Assembly (NCBI GenBank): GCA_020848745.1
Contig: JADLHM010000046.1
Coordinates: forward strand, 1-64,000
Length of the DNA stretch: 64,000 bases
Source of the DNA: Deltaproteobacteria bacterium
Lineage (GTDB): Bacteria; Desulfobacterota; Binatia; UTPRO1
Direction: 5' to 3'
The notes under the pieces are model-generated. The model worked only from the letters and a program-made list of their open reading frames with translations. It did not search any database and was not told the DNA's origin. Of the stretch, positions 1 through 9,151 are shown piece by piece. The stretch's first letter is position 1, and the number at the start of each line of letters is the position of its first letter. A program made the position numbers and the translations under genes.

Positions 1-251
1 ATTACGCAAAACGCATGCCAGGCGGTGAGCCACGATGGCACAGTCGCTGGGGAGGCCCAGCCCTCGACGCTATCGAGGGTTGTCGGTCGCGGCCGATCGA
101 GCGCTCTCCCTGACAAGCGTCACGGCAGTGACGAAGGGGGACGTTCTCGACGCCGCGAAACTTCGAGACGCGAGACGCGATCGGCCAAAGGAGAGGGGGG
201 CACGCTCCTTGCTGCTTGCCATCGCGTTCCCGCCCACGCGGAGCTCGCCCC
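1..251. other. Upstream region of the hybrid kinase
   Basis: No assured gene lies in these bases. The minus strand has a long frame but with an Arg/Ser-rich composition typical of shadows. GTCACGGCAGTGAC is a near-palindrome at 118-131. A preceding gene may end just outside the window. No ribosome-binding site stands out for the kinase start at 252. Confidence 0.4.
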
Positions 252-1964
252 ATGTTGCCGACCCCGACCGCGAAACGCCGTAGGACCCCTGCCGTACTCG
301 CGGCAATCCCACTCTCCGCCGCAGTGCTGGGCGGCCTCCTCGCGGTGATCGCGCCACGAGCGCGCCCGCTGCTCGCGGCGGCGGTCGGCATGACACTTGG
401 CCTGACGATCGGCACGGCATGGGCCACCAAGCGCGACCGGCGCGCCGCGCGCCGCATCGAGGGGTCGGCAAGGTCGTCGGCCGCGTCGCTCGGCCTGCTC
501 CTGGCGCATTGCGAGGACGCGTTGGCCGTCACCGACGCCTCGCTGCGCCTCGTGTACGTCAACGAGGCCTTCGCGGCCCTCTGCGGACGCCCCATCGACC
601 CCGCATCGGGCACGACGCTCGTCGATGCCCTCGCGCACCGCTTCGCGGACGACGCGGAGTTCGCACACACGATCGCAGAGCTCGCCGAGGACCCGGAACG
701 CGAGAGCGCCGGCGAGCTCACGCGCCTCTCGACCCCGGCGCGATCCTTCGAGTGGCGCAGTGTCCCGCTACGCGACGCCGGCGGCATCGTCACCGGTCGA
801 GGCTTCCTCTTCCACGACGGCAGCCAGGCGCGCGAGCTCGCCGGCCTCAAGGGCGACTTCCTGAGCACCGTGACGCACGAGCTGCGCACGCCGCTCACTT
901 CGGTCAAAGGATCGCTGCAGCTCGTTCTCGGCAAGTCCGCCGGGCTCTCGCCCATCGATTCGGAGCTGTTGCACATTAGCCTCAAGAACGCCGATCGCTT
1001 GATCCGCCTGATCAACGACCTCCTCGACATTTCCCGCCTGGAGCTGGGAAAGATCGAACTGACCTTCGCGAAGGTCGGGATGCCTTCCTTGATCGACGAG
1101 GCCGTGGCGGGGCTCCGGGCCTACGCTGCGGCCCGCGAGATCACGATCGCCTCCTCGATCGCCTCCGACGTGCCCGCGCTCGCGGGCGATCGCGATCGCC
1201 TGATCCAGGTGTTGACCAACCTCATCTCGAATGCCGTCAAGTTCTCTCCCGCGGGCGGGCACGTGGACGTCTCGGTGGATGCCTGCAGCGACGAGGTGCA
1301 CATTGCGGTGCGCGATCGCGGCGTCGGCATCCCGACCGCCGATCAGAGCCGTCTCTTCCAACGCTTTCAGCGGCTCCATCCCGGACATTCGGGGGAGCCC
1401 GGGAGCGGCCTCGGGCTCGCGATCTCGAAGGCGATCGTCGAACGGCACGGGGGCACCATCCTGCTCGACAGCCGCGAGCACGAGGGCTCGACCTTCACCG
1501 TCGTCCTGCCCGCCATCCGCGAACGAGCGCGAGCGGCGGATGCCACGGCCCGGCCGCTCTCCGACGAGGAACCTCCCACCGTGCTCCTCGTCGACGACGA
1601 CGTGGAGCTCGGATTGACGCTGGAGAAGGCGTGGGGACAGCACTACCAGCTGACGCGGGTCGAGCGTGGCGCCGAGGCAATCGACGTCGCCCGCCGGATC
1701 CGTCCGGACGTCGTTCTTCTCGACGTCGTGCTCCCCGACCTGAGCGGCTATGACGTCCTACGCATCCTTCGCACCACCGGCGCAACGGCGACGATCCCCG
1801 TAATCATGCTCACCGTGCAGCCCGAACGGGCATTGTCGGCGAACCTCGGGGTCGTGGACGTCGTGCCAAAGCCGCTCGACGTCGCGCAGCTGACCCGCGC
1901 CGTGGACCGGGCGCTCGCCGACCGTCGAACGGTGGAGTCCCCTCGGCTCGCCGTCGGCGGTTGA
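252..1964 (+). CDS. Hybrid sensor histidine kinase with PAS and receiver domains
   Basis: A membrane-attached hybrid histidine kinase of 570 residues. Two hydrophobic segments lie at about residues 13-35 and 38-58, followed by a PAS-like region (about 80-195). The HisKA box VTHELRTPL places the phospho-acceptor at His209. The ATPase domain shows N, G1 (DRGVGIP) and G2 (GSGLGLAIS) boxes at about 322-395. A C-terminal receiver (about 440-560) starts TVLLVDDD, has its phosphorylatable Asp at about 491 in LLDVVLPDLSG, and ends with a conserved VPKPLD lysine. I chose ATG at 252; an in-frame codon at 216 would add 12 Arg/Pro-rich residues. No partner response regulator is adjacent. The signal is unknown; the lack of a long periplasmic loop suggests sensing in the cytoplasm or membrane. 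Confidence 0.9.
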   Translation: MLPTPTAKRRRTPAVLAAIPLSAAVLGGLLAVIAPRARPLLAAAVGMTLGLTIGTAWATKRDRRAARRIEGSARSSAASLGLLLAHCEDALAVTDASLRLVYVNEAFAALCGRPIDPASGTTLVDALAHRFADDAEFAHTIAELAEDPERESAGELTRLSTPARSFEWRSVPLRDAGGIVTGRGFLFHDGSQARELAGLKGDFLSTVTHELRTPLTSVKGSLQLVLGKSAGLSPIDSELLHISLKNADRLIRLINDLLDISRLELGKIELTFAKVGMPSLIDEAVAGLRAYAAAREITIASSIASDVPALAGDRDRLIQVLTNLISNAVKFSPAGGHVDVSVDACSDEVHIAVRDRGVGIPTADQSRLFQRFQRLHPGHSGEPGSGLGLAISKAIVERHGGTILLDSREHEGSTFTVVLPAIRERARAADATARPLSDEEPPTVLLVDDDVELGLTLEKAWGQHYQLTRVERGAEAIDVARRIRPDVVLLDVVLPDLSGYDVLRILRTTGATATIPVIMLTVQPERALSANLGVVDVVPKPLDVAQLTRAVDRALADRRTVESPRLAVGG

Positions 1965-2015
1965 CGCCGGCGGTCGCACCGCCGCGCCCCGCGGGCGACG
2001 GAGCGATCGCCTCCG

Positions 2016-2267
2016 TTACTCGCGCCCCTTGGCCCCGAGCGACGCTCCGCGCTTGCGCGCGAGACCCTGGATCGCTCGCCACGCGAGCTTGCTCGGGTTG
2101 GCGTGGCCGTTCTCCCACCGATTGACGGTCGATACCGTCACCGCGATCGCATGCGCGAACTCTTCCTGCGTCATGCCGAGACGCGAGCGCAGCTCGCGAA
2201 TGGACCGAGATCCAGGTGCATCACCCTCGGGAAGCACGTCCAACGTCTCCTCGCTGTTTCGCTCCAT
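2016..2267 (-). CDS. Small XRE/Cro-CI family HTH regulator
   Basis: An 83-residue DNA-binding protein. The central segment, about residues 25-60, reads as a classic lambda-repressor-like helix-turn-helix, with the turn around LGMTQEEFA and the recognition helix around VSTVNRWENG. The rest is a short acidic N-terminus and a basic C-terminus (GLARKRG), with no second domain. The start is well supported: AGGAGGT lies about nine bases upstream of the ATG on the minus strand. It stands alone, convergent with the hybrid kinase and divergent from the exported protein at 2529, so it could regulate either itself or that gene; this is inference. Related short XRE proteins are often autoregulators or antitoxins, but no toxin partner is visible here. 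Confidence 0.85.
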   Translation of the reverse strand: MERNSEETLDVLPEGDAPGSRSIRELRSRLGMTQEEFAHAIAVTVSTVNRWENGHANPSKLAWRAIQGLARKRGASLGAKGRE

Positions 2268-2528
2268 TGGGTGCTACCTCCTGCGCATGACGCTTGGAAT
2301 ACGTCCGGGTGTTGCCCACGGCGTTCGCCATGGCAGGCAGCAACCCGCGTGCCACGGCGGGTTCTTCGGAAGGTCGGCGATGTACGCCCGTGATCGACGC
2401 CCCGAGCGACGGTCTGATGCCGCACGGCGGCGCGCGGGTGACGGCACGGCGTCCTCCGTTGCCTTGGAGCGGCACCATTCGCTATGGGGAACATACGGGT
2501 TCGCACGGCACGACAGAGGAGGAGATCG

Positions 2529-2990
2529 ATGAGCATGGTCCGGAAACTCGAGGTTCTGGTGGCAGCCTGTACCCTTGTAAGTAGCGTGGCGGGCGTCGCT
2601 CCGACCTTCGCAGCGGCCACGCCGGAGGAGACCGTCAAGACGTACCTGGCCGCGATGAAGGACCAGAAGTTCGACGAAGCCTACAAGCAGATCTCGAAGG
2701 GCATGGCCGCCAACAAGGACGCCGAGGCCTGGGCGAAGGAGCAGAAGTACATCTTCCAGACGGGTGAGGTGAAGATCTTCAAGTACGAGGTCTTCCCGGG
2801 GAAGGTCGAAGGCGATACCGCCAAGGTCCCGAACATCCTCAGCTCCCAGGACAAGTTCCTGAACCAGCTCGGCGCCGACGAGTACGAGCTCTACACGCTC
2901 ATCAAAGAGAACGGCGAGTGGAAGATCGATCAACAAGAGATCGTGGAGAAATCGGACCAGCCGAAGTGGTTCCCCAAGAAGGCGGGCTGA
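2529..2990 (+). CDS. Small exported protein of unknown function (DUF4019/DUF4878-like fold)
   Basis: A 153-residue protein with a signal peptide at about residues 1-27, ending near PTFAAA, followed by a compact region beginning TPEETVKTYLAAMKDQKFDEAY. That helix-plus-KFDEAY pattern is typical of small NTF2-like or DUF4019/DUF4878 exported proteins, in which a helix packs on a curved sheet; the resemblance is by eye only. The start ATG at 2529 has a strong GAGGAGGAG ribosome-binding site just upstream, so the longer frame from 2484 is rejected. Lysine is unusually frequent (KDQK, NKDAEAWAKEQK), and it ends WFPKKAG. No partner genes are coupled to it, and no enzymatic residues are recognisable. 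Confidence 0.8.
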   Translation: MSMVRKLEVLVAACTLVSSVAGVAPTFAAATPEETVKTYLAAMKDQKFDEAYKQISKGMAANKDAEAWAKEQKYIFQTGEVKIFKYEVFPGKVEGDTAKVPNILSSQDKFLNQLGADEYELYTLIKENGEWKIDQQEIVEKSDQPKWFPKKAG

Positions 2991-3105
2991 CGCCGCGACC
3001 CGCTCGTCGGTTGACTCGCGATTTGATCTGAGGCAGTAGACCGCGGTCCCTGTGCCGCCGCGAGTAAGCTCCTGGCGAGCCTGCGTTTTTTCCTAGGAGG
3101 GGTTC

Positions 3106-4170
3106 ATGCAGACAACTCGGCGCGCCCTGGCGGCGCTCAGCATCGTTGGCGCTCTCGTGATCGGTGGATGTCATCACGAGGTCGAGCTTCCGCCCCTTCC
3201 GGAGCACAAGATCTCGCTCCTTGGTGACCGTTTCTTCGATGTGAAAGCGCTCTCGGCGGATCACGTATTGGTCGCCGGCTACCGCGGCAAGATCCTCGAG
3301 ACCACCGATGCAGGACGTTCGTGGAACGTCATTCCGACACCCACCGATCGGGCGCTCTACAACATCCGCTTCGCGGACGCACAGAACGGATGGATCTGCG
3401 GCCAGGCGGGCGTGATCCTCAACACCAAGGACGGCGGCAAGACCTGGGTCGAGCAGAAGAGCAACACCGAACAGTACCTGTTCGCGATCTACACCTTGAG
3501 CCCGACCCACGTGTACGCCGTCGGCGACAAGTCCACGCTCCTCGAAACGACCGATGGCGGCGTCACCTGGAAGGTTCGCAAGATCGCCCAGGACAAGGAG
3601 GGCATCTCGGACGACATCGCTCTCGCCGTGCAGGACCCGATCTTCTACGATATCGAGTTCGCCGACGATCAACACGGCTGGATCGTCGGGGAGTTCGGTA
3701 CGATCCACGCGACCTCGGACGGCGGACAGACGTGGAGCCCGCAGCAGGAAAGCCTCCTCGGCGAAGGCATCGTCGACATCCTCGATCTCCCGACCTTCTT
3801 TGGCGTGCACTTCGTGAACGCGCAGGAGGGAATCGCCGCCGGCCTCGAAGGAAGGATCGCGCGGACCAAGGACGGCGGCGCGCATTGGTCCTTCGAGACG
3901 ATCGACGAGAAGATCGCCGTCGAAGATCCGCTCTACTCGCCGTTCCTCTTTCCGGACGGCAAGGCCTGGGTGGTCGGCGCGGGCGGCGAGGTCCTGACCC
4001 GCGAGCCCGATCAGGCGGCCTGGAAGCGCGCGAAGCTCGGCATGCGTCTCTTTACGTGGCTCCGTGGCGTCGACTTCTTCGATCACAACAATGGGTGGAT
4101 CGTCGGAGGCTTCGGCACTATCCTGAGGACGAAGGACGGCGGCAAGACCTGGACGCCGAGCCTGGCGTAA
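3106..4170 (+). CDS. BNR/Asp-box repeat lipoprotein, Ycf48-like beta-propeller
   Basis: A 354-residue predicted lipoprotein. The N-terminus is a signal peptide ending in the lipobox IGGC (Cys22). The rest is a beta-propeller marked by six Asp-box repeats: TTDAGRSW, TKDGGKTW, TTDGGVTW, TSDGGQTW, TKDGGAHW and TKDGGKTW. Several blades carry GWI(V/C)G motifs, as in the photosystem II assembly factor Ycf48/HCF136 and related envelope proteins. No sialidase catalytic residues are evident, so I expect a scaffold or binding role in the envelope rather than hydrolysis. AGGAGGGG sits directly upstream of the ATG. A strong hairpin follows the stop codon. Relatives are often found near RND/MMPL exporters, but none is present here. 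Confidence 0.88.
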   Translation: MQTTRRALAALSIVGALVIGGCHHEVELPPLPEHKISLLGDRFFDVKALSADHVLVAGYRGKILETTDAGRSWNVIPTPTDRALYNIRFADAQNGWICGQAGVILNTKDGGKTWVEQKSNTEQYLFAIYTLSPTHVYAVGDKSTLLETTDGGVTWKVRKIAQDKEGISDDIALAVQDPIFYDIEFADDQHGWIVGEFGTIHATSDGGQTWSPQQESLLGEGIVDILDLPTFFGVHFVNAQEGIAAGLEGRIARTKDGGAHWSFETIDEKIAVEDPLYSPFLFPDGKAWVVGAGGEVLTREPDQAAWKRAKLGMRLFTWLRGVDFFDHNNGWIVGGFGTILRTKDGGKTWTPSLA

Positions 4171-4183
4171 GCACCGCCTTCAC

Positions 4184-4216
4184 GGGGCGGCCGCGGGAGC
4201 TCGCGGCCGCCGCCCG
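4184..4216. terminator. GC-rich hairpin after the Asp-box lipoprotein gene
   Basis: The arms CGGCCGCG (4188-4195) and CGCGGCCG (4202-4209) pair perfectly around a six-base loop, with partial extension outward. It lies 17 bases past the stop codon at 4170. There is no clear U-tract, so it may act as an intrinsic terminator in this GC-rich genome or only protect the mRNA 3' end. Confidence 0.5.
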
Positions 4217-4251
4217 TGGCTCGATTGAAGCCACGAACGTGTTTGCCTACC

Positions 4252-5013
4252 ATGCGCCCGATGAGGTTCGTGGGGTCGGTGGGCGCCAGGGCGCTATGCA
4301 TCCTACTGATCGTCGCAGGTTCGGGATGCACGACGACGGCCCGTCGCGGACGACCGGACGGCGCCGTCGCGAATTTCTTCCCTCTCCCACCGGGCTCGTC
4401 ATGGGAATACGTCGTCTCCCGTCGCGCTGACGGCGCGCCGCTACGGTTCACGGCTGTAGTCCGGCCGACCGAGTTCATCGGCCCGCACGGGCATGCATGT
4501 CGCATCGTCGACGAACGGTACGGCGTCCGTCCTTCCGACGAACCCTCGCCGATCCTCTACTGCACCGAAGGAGGCTATCTGCATCGTGTGATGTCGCTCG
4601 AGTACCGAGGCGAGTCCCTGGAAGACACCGGCATGCGCTCCGGCGAGCTCAAGTTCCTCCCCGTGAATCTCACGGCCACGCCGGCGTGGGAGGGGCGAAC
4701 GAACGCCTACCAACTCCCGGACGGCTCGGGATACGAGGTCCGCCAGCTCCATCAGGTCTACACGCAGCAGGAGCCGATCGAGGTTCCGGCGGGACGCTTC
4801 GAACACTGCGCTCGCGTCGAGACGACGGCGATCCACTCCGCGACGTCGACGGACGGCACCGCGATCGGACCCCGTATCGTCTACTACTATTCGGACTGGT
4901 ATGCGCCCGGCGTGGGATTGATTCGCACCGAGCAGCGCAGCGCCACGTCCGAGGTCCTGGCCACCGTCGAGCTGGTCAGCTTTCGTGTGAGCCCGGAAGC
5001 GGGACGCCAGTGA
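4252..5013 (+). CDS. Predicted lipoprotein, first gene of the Gld-type ABC operon
   Basis: A 253-residue protein with a short basic start, a hydrophobic helix and the lipobox VAGSGC, so it should be a lipid-anchored envelope protein. The mature part contains FFPLPPGSSWEYVV, a phrase seen at the start of small secreted beta-rich domains of unknown function, and many beta-strand-like stretches. I do not recognise an enzyme. The ATG at 4252 is preferred because it precedes the signal peptide closely; ATG at 4261 is also possible. Its stop overlaps the GTG start of the ABC ATPase by four bases (GTGA), so the two are probably translationally coupled, which links the lipoprotein to the transporter. 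Confidence 0.75.
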   Translation: MRPMRFVGSVGARALCILLIVAGSGCTTTARRGRPDGAVANFFPLPPGSSWEYVVSRRADGAPLRFTAVVRPTEFIGPHGHACRIVDERYGVRPSDEPSPILYCTEGGYLHRVMSLEYRGESLEDTGMRSGELKFLPVNLTATPAWEGRTNAYQLPDGSGYEVRQLHQVYTQQEPIEVPAGRFEHCARVETTAIHSATSTDGTAIGPRIVYYYSDWYAPGVGLIRTEQRSATSEVLATVELVSFRVSPEAGRQ

Positions 5014-5957
5014 TCGAGGTCCGCGGGCTCGTCAAGGACTTCGGAAGAACCCGCGCCGTCGACGGCGTCAGCTTCTCCGTTCGCCCCGGTGAGATCATGG
5101 GACTGCTCGGACCAAACGGATCCGGCAAGACCACGATCATGCGCCTGCTGACCGGCTTCTTTCCGCCGAGCGACGGCAGGGTCAGCGTAGACGGCCTCGA
5201 CGTCGAGGAGCACCCGCTCGCCGTCCGCGAGCGCATCGGCTACCTGCCCGAGAACGTTGTCCTGTATCCGGACCTCTCCGTGCGACGCTTTCTCACGTTC
5301 TGCGCGGCGGTCAAGGGCGTCTCGTCACGTGAACGGCTCGCGCGCATCGAAGAGATCATGCAGGCCTGCGGCCTCGTCGAGGTCGCCGACAAGCTGATCG
5401 GCAAGCTCTCCAAGGGGTACCGACAGCGCGTGGGCATCGCGCAGGCCGTCATGCATCGACCGCGCGTCCTCGTGCTCGACGAGCCCACCGTCGGTCTCGA
5501 TCCCCGCCAGATCGTCGACATCCGGAGCCTCATCAAGTCGCTCGGAGGTTCGACGACGATCCTGCTCAGTACGCACATCCTACCCGAGGTCAGCATGACG
5601 TGCGAACGCGTCATCATCATCGACTACGGGCGGATCATCGCCGAGGACACCGCGGAGGGCCTGACCCGCCGGCTGCAGGGATCTCACGAAACACGTGCCC
5701 GCGTCGCGGGACCGCGCACCGCCGTGCTCCAGGCGCTCCGGGCACTTCCCGACGTCGACGAGGTCCGTGAGGAAACGGGAGCGGACGGCGTCGTCTCGGT
5801 CGTCGTGCGGTCCGCGCGCGGAGACGAGGCCCGGCGCGAGCTCGCCGCAATGGTCGTGGGAAGAGGCTGGGGGCTCCTCGAGGTCCGCCCGCTCCCGATG
5901 ACACTCGAGGAGCTCTTCGTCCGCCTGGTACGAAGCGAACGGGACACGACCGCGTGA
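5010..5957 (+). CDS. ABC transporter ATP-binding protein (GldA-like)
   Basis: A 315-residue cytoplasmic ATPase. Walker A is GPNGSGKTT (about residues 34-42), the signature motif is LSKGYRQRVGIAQA, and Walker B is VLVLDEPTVGLDP with the following H-loop in LLSTHIL. The domain is of the ABC-2 exporter class, and after about residue 220 a C-terminal extension resembles the accessory domain of GldA-type ATPases. The GTG start overlaps the lipoprotein stop by four bases, and its own stop overlaps the permease start by four bases. Together with the next three genes it forms the common gldA-gldF-gldG arrangement. In Flavobacterium this is linked to gliding, but in most phyla the transported substrate is unknown. 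Confidence 0.93.
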   Translation: MIEVRGLVKDFGRTRAVDGVSFSVRPGEIMGLLGPNGSGKTTIMRLLTGFFPPSDGRVSVDGLDVEEHPLAVRERIGYLPENVVLYPDLSVRRFLTFCAAVKGVSSRERLARIEEIMQACGLVEVADKLIGKLSKGYRQRVGIAQAVMHRPRVLVLDEPTVGLDPRQIVDIRSLIKSLGGSTTILLSTHILPEVSMTCERVIIIDYGRIIAEDTAEGLTRRLQGSHETRARVAGPRTAVLQALRALPDVDEVREETGADGVVSVVVRSARGDEARRELAAMVVGRGWGLLEVRPLPMTLEELFVRLVRSERDTTA

Positions 5958-6700
5958 AGACGGTCGCGCTGATCCGCAAGGAGCTGGCGTCGTATTTCGC
6001 CGGGCCCCTGGTCTACGTCGTGGTAGGCGCCTTCCTGCTCGCGACCGGCTACCGATTCTACACGACGCTGAACAGCTACGTGACCTTCGGCTTCGGCATC
6101 AACATTCTCGAAAACTTCTGGCAGGATTTCTTCGTCAACCACATCGGCTTCTACCTGCTGATCGTCGTGCCGCTGTTCACGATGCGCCTGATCGCGGAGG
6201 AGCGACGCCTCGGCACGATCGAGCTCTTGTACACATACCCCCTGCGGGACACCGAGATCATGCTGGCAAAGTTCGCCGCGTGCCTGCTGATCTTCTTGCT
6301 CTTCCTCGCCGGTACGGCGCTCTATCCCGCCATCGTCTACGCCATTCAGCCGTTCGACCCGAGTCCGTTCCTCGCCCGCTATCTCGGCGCCGTCCTCTTC
6401 CTCGCGAGCTGCATCGCCTGCGGCTTGTTCGTATCCTCTTTGACCGACAGCCAGGTGGTTGCGTCGTCGTGCACGTTCGTCGTGCTCCTCCTGTTCTGGA
6501 TCCTCACCTGGAACGAGGCCGCCGTCAGCTCGACGTTTCTCACGGTCCTGAGCCAGCTTTCGACGTTCGACCACTTCTTCAGCTTCGCGCGTGGCGTGAT
6601 CGATCTGAAGGACGTGACGTACTTCGTGCTCTTCATCGGGCTCTTTCTGTTCCTGACCCTGCGTTCGATGGAATCGCGTCGCTGGCGAGGTCGCCGATGA
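5954..6700 (+). CDS. ABC transporter permease (GldF-like, ABC-2 type)
   Basis: A 248-residue integral membrane protein with about six hydrophobic segments. It begins VKTVALIRKELASYF, the typical N-terminus of ABC-2/GldF permeases, followed by a first membrane helix. The motif MRLIAEERRLGTIELLYTYP, with its charged turn, is characteristic of this family, where it couples the permease to the ATPase. It starts with GTG, overlapping the ATPase stop, and its stop overlaps the next ATG (ATGA), so translation of the whole set should be coupled. It presumably forms the membrane channel used with the GldA-like ATPase. The substrate cannot be told from sequence. Confidence 0.92.
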   Translation: MKTVALIRKELASYFAGPLVYVVVGAFLLATGYRFYTTLNSYVTFGFGINILENFWQDFFVNHIGFYLLIVVPLFTMRLIAEERRLGTIELLYTYPLRDTEIMLAKFAACLLIFLLFLAGTALYPAIVYAIQPFDPSPFLARYLGAVLFLASCIACGLFVSSLTDSQVVASSCTFVVLLLFWILTWNEAAVSSTFLTVLSQLSTFDHFFSFARGVIDLKDVTYFVLFIGLFLFLTLRSMESRRWRGRR

Positions 6701-8028
6701 GTCCGGGGCGGAGCGGGTGGGCCTCTCTCGCGCTCGGTACGATCGGACTGATCGGGTGCGGATTGCTCGTGCTGCTCTTGACGTACCGTCACAACGTTCG
6801 TCTCGACCTATCGCCCCAGCGCACCTACACCCTGTCGAGCCACGCCAAGAAGATCCTCTCGGATCTGCCCCGCGAGGTCCGACTCACCGTCTTCGTCCGG
6901 AGCGAGGATCCGCGCACGCCCCAGCTGAAGGATCTCCTCTGGCGGATCACGCAGCAGACGCCCCGCGTCACCTACGAATTCATCGACCTCAACCGCTCGC
7001 CGGCGCTCGCCCGTCGCTACGGGATCGATCGCTACGGTGCCGTCGTCGTCGAGAGCGGAGGACGGCGGCGCGACGTATCGAATCCGAGCGAGACGCTCCT
7101 GATGGGGGCCCTGCTCGCCGTCACACGCGACCACGAGCGCATGGTGTACTTCGTCACGGGACATGGAGAACGCTCCCCTGACGACGGCGACCGCAAGGCG
7201 GGCATGTCGGTCGCGAAGAGCACCCTCGAGGACGACCAATTCGTCGTCCGAACGCTGCCGCTCATGCGAGCCGAATCCGTGCCGATCGACGCCACCGTGC
7301 TGGTGATGGCGGGGCCGCGCAAAGACTATCTGCCCGGAGAGATCACGCAGATCGAGGGCTACCTGCACCGCGGAGGCAATCTGCTGCTCCTCGTGGATCC
7401 GGAAACGCCGTCGTCGATTGCCGCCTTCGCGGCGAGCCTCGGAGTGGCCACGCCCGTCGACCGGGTCGTCGTTGATCCCGAGCGTCGCCTGGCTGGCGGG
7501 GAGGCCGTGACCGTCATGGTGGCGGACCTCCTGCCGTCGTTCCTCGTGAGCGGAACTCTGGAATCCCCCCCGGTGTTCTCCTACGCTCGCCCCCTCGAGA
7601 TCATCGAACCTACTGCGACTTCTACGCTCGCCTTCCTGAAGACCAGCAGCGCCAGCTCCGCGGTCCCGGAGAACGGGGTTCGCGCCGAGAGTGGCGGCCG
7701 CCCCACCGGACCTCAGATCGTCGGCGCGGCATTCTATCCGGCGCCGGAGCGCCACGGCCGCCTGATCGTGATCGGCGACAGTGATTTTGCCACCAACGGC
7801 ATCATCGACTACCTCGGGAACAAGGATCTCCTGGTCAACAGCATCAACTGGCTCGCGCGTGACGAGTCACTGCTCGCCGCCCGCGCCCAGTCGAAAGAGG
7901 TCGGACGCGAACAATTTTTCGTCACCGAGACGCAGGGGGCTTGGTCCTTCTGGCTCGCGACGGTGCTGCAACCAGCGATTTTTTTCGCCGTCGGTTTCTT
8001 CGTGTTCCTCCGGAGACGACGCGCGTGA
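6697..8028 (+). CDS. GldG-like ABC auxiliary membrane protein
   Basis: A 443-residue protein with a transmembrane helix near each end, at about residues 8-30 and 418-438, and a large extracytoplasmic part between. The region just after the first helix, LDLSPQRTYTLSSHAKKIL, is the hallmark of GldG / ABC-type uncharacterised auxiliary proteins. The central part contains YFVTGHGERSP and LLLLVDPETP, matching the family's Rossmann-like domain of unknown chemistry. The ATGA overlap with the permease and the GTGA overlap with the DUF4340 gene show one operon. It is expected to work with the ABC pair in the inner membrane. Confidence 0.9.
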   Translation: MSPGRSGWASLALGTIGLIGCGLLVLLLTYRHNVRLDLSPQRTYTLSSHAKKILSDLPREVRLTVFVRSEDPRTPQLKDLLWRITQQTPRVTYEFIDLNRSPALARRYGIDRYGAVVVESGGRRRDVSNPSETLLMGALLAVTRDHERMVYFVTGHGERSPDDGDRKAGMSVAKSTLEDDQFVVRTLPLMRAESVPIDATVLVMAGPRKDYLPGEITQIEGYLHRGGNLLLLVDPETPSSIAAFAASLGVATPVDRVVVDPERRLAGGEAVTVMVADLLPSFLVSGTLESPPVFSYARPLEIIEPTATSTLAFLKTSSASSAVPENGVRAESGGRPTGPQIVGAAFYPAPERHGRLIVIGDSDFATNGIIDYLGNKDLLVNSINWLARDESLLAARAQSKEVGREQFFVTETQGAWSFWLATVLQPAIFFAVGFFVFLRRRRA

Positions 8029-8564
8029 GCTGGAAACGAGTGACCGTGATCTACGTCGTGCTCGCGCTGCTCGCGATCTTCGTCGAGGTCGTCGACCGGG
8101 TGGCGCCCCCTCCCGAGGAGCACGCGCAGGCACCGGTCGGACCGTCGCTGCTCGAAGCGGACGCCGCCGCCGTCACGACCGTCACCTTCCGCAAGGATGT
8201 CCGGGTCGTCCGCGCGACGCGCCAAGACGGCACCTGGCACACGCTGGAGCCGCCTGGCGCCCGCATCGCTCCCGACCTGATCGACGCGACCGTCGCCACG
8301 CTCACCGCCGGACAGGCCGCCGAGCGCCTCGGCAACGCGCCCGAACACGACCTGGCGGCGTACGGCCTCGAGTCCCCCGCGGCGACGATCGAGATCATGG
8401 TGGGTCTTCCGCCCATGCACCCCGTCACGGTCGCGCTCGGGGCCCGCAATCCGACCCAGACGGCGGTCTACGCGCGTCGCAGCGACCGGGCCGCGATCTA
8501 CCTCGTGGGCATGAACCTCCGCTACTACCTCGATCTGATCTTCGAGGCTGCGCCGCCCAGCTGA
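8025..8564 (+). CDS. DUF4340-domain protein of the Gld-type operon
   Basis: A 179-residue protein with a single N-terminal membrane helix (VIYVVLALLAIFVEVV) and a periplasmic domain. The pattern TVTFRKDVRVVRATRQDGTWHTLEPPG followed later by LAAYGLESPAATIEI matches DUF4340, a short beta-rich repeat regularly encoded downstream of GldG-type genes. It is shorter than many DUF4340 proteins, which often carry two or three repeats; here there is one. It starts with GTG, overlapping the previous stop. Its 3' end overlaps the convergent trmB gene by 40 bases, so transcription of the two genes may interfere. Function is unknown beyond the association with the transporter. Confidence 0.85.
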   Translation: MSWKRVTVIYVVLALLAIFVEVVDRVAPPPEEHAQAPVGPSLLEADAAAVTTVTFRKDVRVVRATRQDGTWHTLEPPGARIAPDLIDATVATLTAGQAAERLGNAPEHDLAAYGLESPAATIEIMVGLPPMHPVTVALGARNPTQTAVYARRSDRAAIYLVGMNLRYYLDLIFEAAPPS

Positions 8565-9151
8565 TCGCCGGAAGATCCCGGGCGGCGCTCGAACGTGAAG
8601 CTCACGAGCGTCCGGCCTCCGTCCCGGTATTTCCGGGCGAACGACGTCGTGAGCCCGGGATGATCCTCCGTCATCTCGATCTCGCGGAACTCACCGCTTC
8701 CGAGCACGTGGGCACGCGCGACGGTCGCATACGTCGCAACGTCGGTCGCGAAGTGCAGGCGCCCCTCCGGTGCCAGCGTCGCGGCGAGCGCCCGCACGAA
8801 GCCGCCCGTGAAGATGCGCCGCGGCGCGTGCGCGCGCTTCGGCCACGGGTCCGGGAAGTAGACATGATATGCGGCGACCGACGCGGCCGGAATGACCGAC
8901 GAGACGAGGCATCGCGCGTCCGCCTGCAGCATCCGCACGTTCGCCGCGCCGCGCGCGGCGAGACGCGCGTCCAGTCGCCGAGCCTTCGACGGCGATCGCT
9001 CGATGCCGAGATAATTCCGGTCCGGATGCCGTGCGGCCCTGGCGAAGAGAAACGCTCCGTCGCCGCTGCCGATCTCGATCTCCACGGCGGCGGCGTTCCC
9101 GAAGACCTCGCGCCAGAACGCCGTGCCGTCACGCTCGTGCGTCCAGCTCAT
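8525..9151 (-). CDS. trmB: tRNA (guanine-N7-)-methyltransferase
   Basis: A 208-residue SAM-dependent enzyme forming m7G46 in tRNA variable loops. Motif I reads VEIEIGSGDGAFLF, followed by the family hallmark GIERSPSKA, then the catalytic and tRNA-binding region VYFPDPWPKRAHAPRR, and near the end FARKYRDGGRTL, similar to the T-x-Y/F-E/R-xx-G region of TrmB. Length is normal for the family. It lies downstream of efp on the same strand, separated by about 145 bases. Its C-terminus is extended by about 15 Gly/Ser-rich residues, and its gene overlaps the DUF4340 gene tail to tail. Confidence 0.93.
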   Translation of the reverse strand: MSWTHERDGTAFWREVFGNAAAVEIEIGSGDGAFLFARAARHPDRNYLGIERSPSKARRLDARLAARGAANVRMLQADARCLVSSVIPAASVAAYHVYFPDPWPKRAHAPRRIFTGGFVRALAATLAPEGRLHFATDVATYATVARAHVLGSGEFREIEMTEDHPGLTTSFARKYRDGGRTLVSFTFERRPGSSGDQLGGAASKIRSR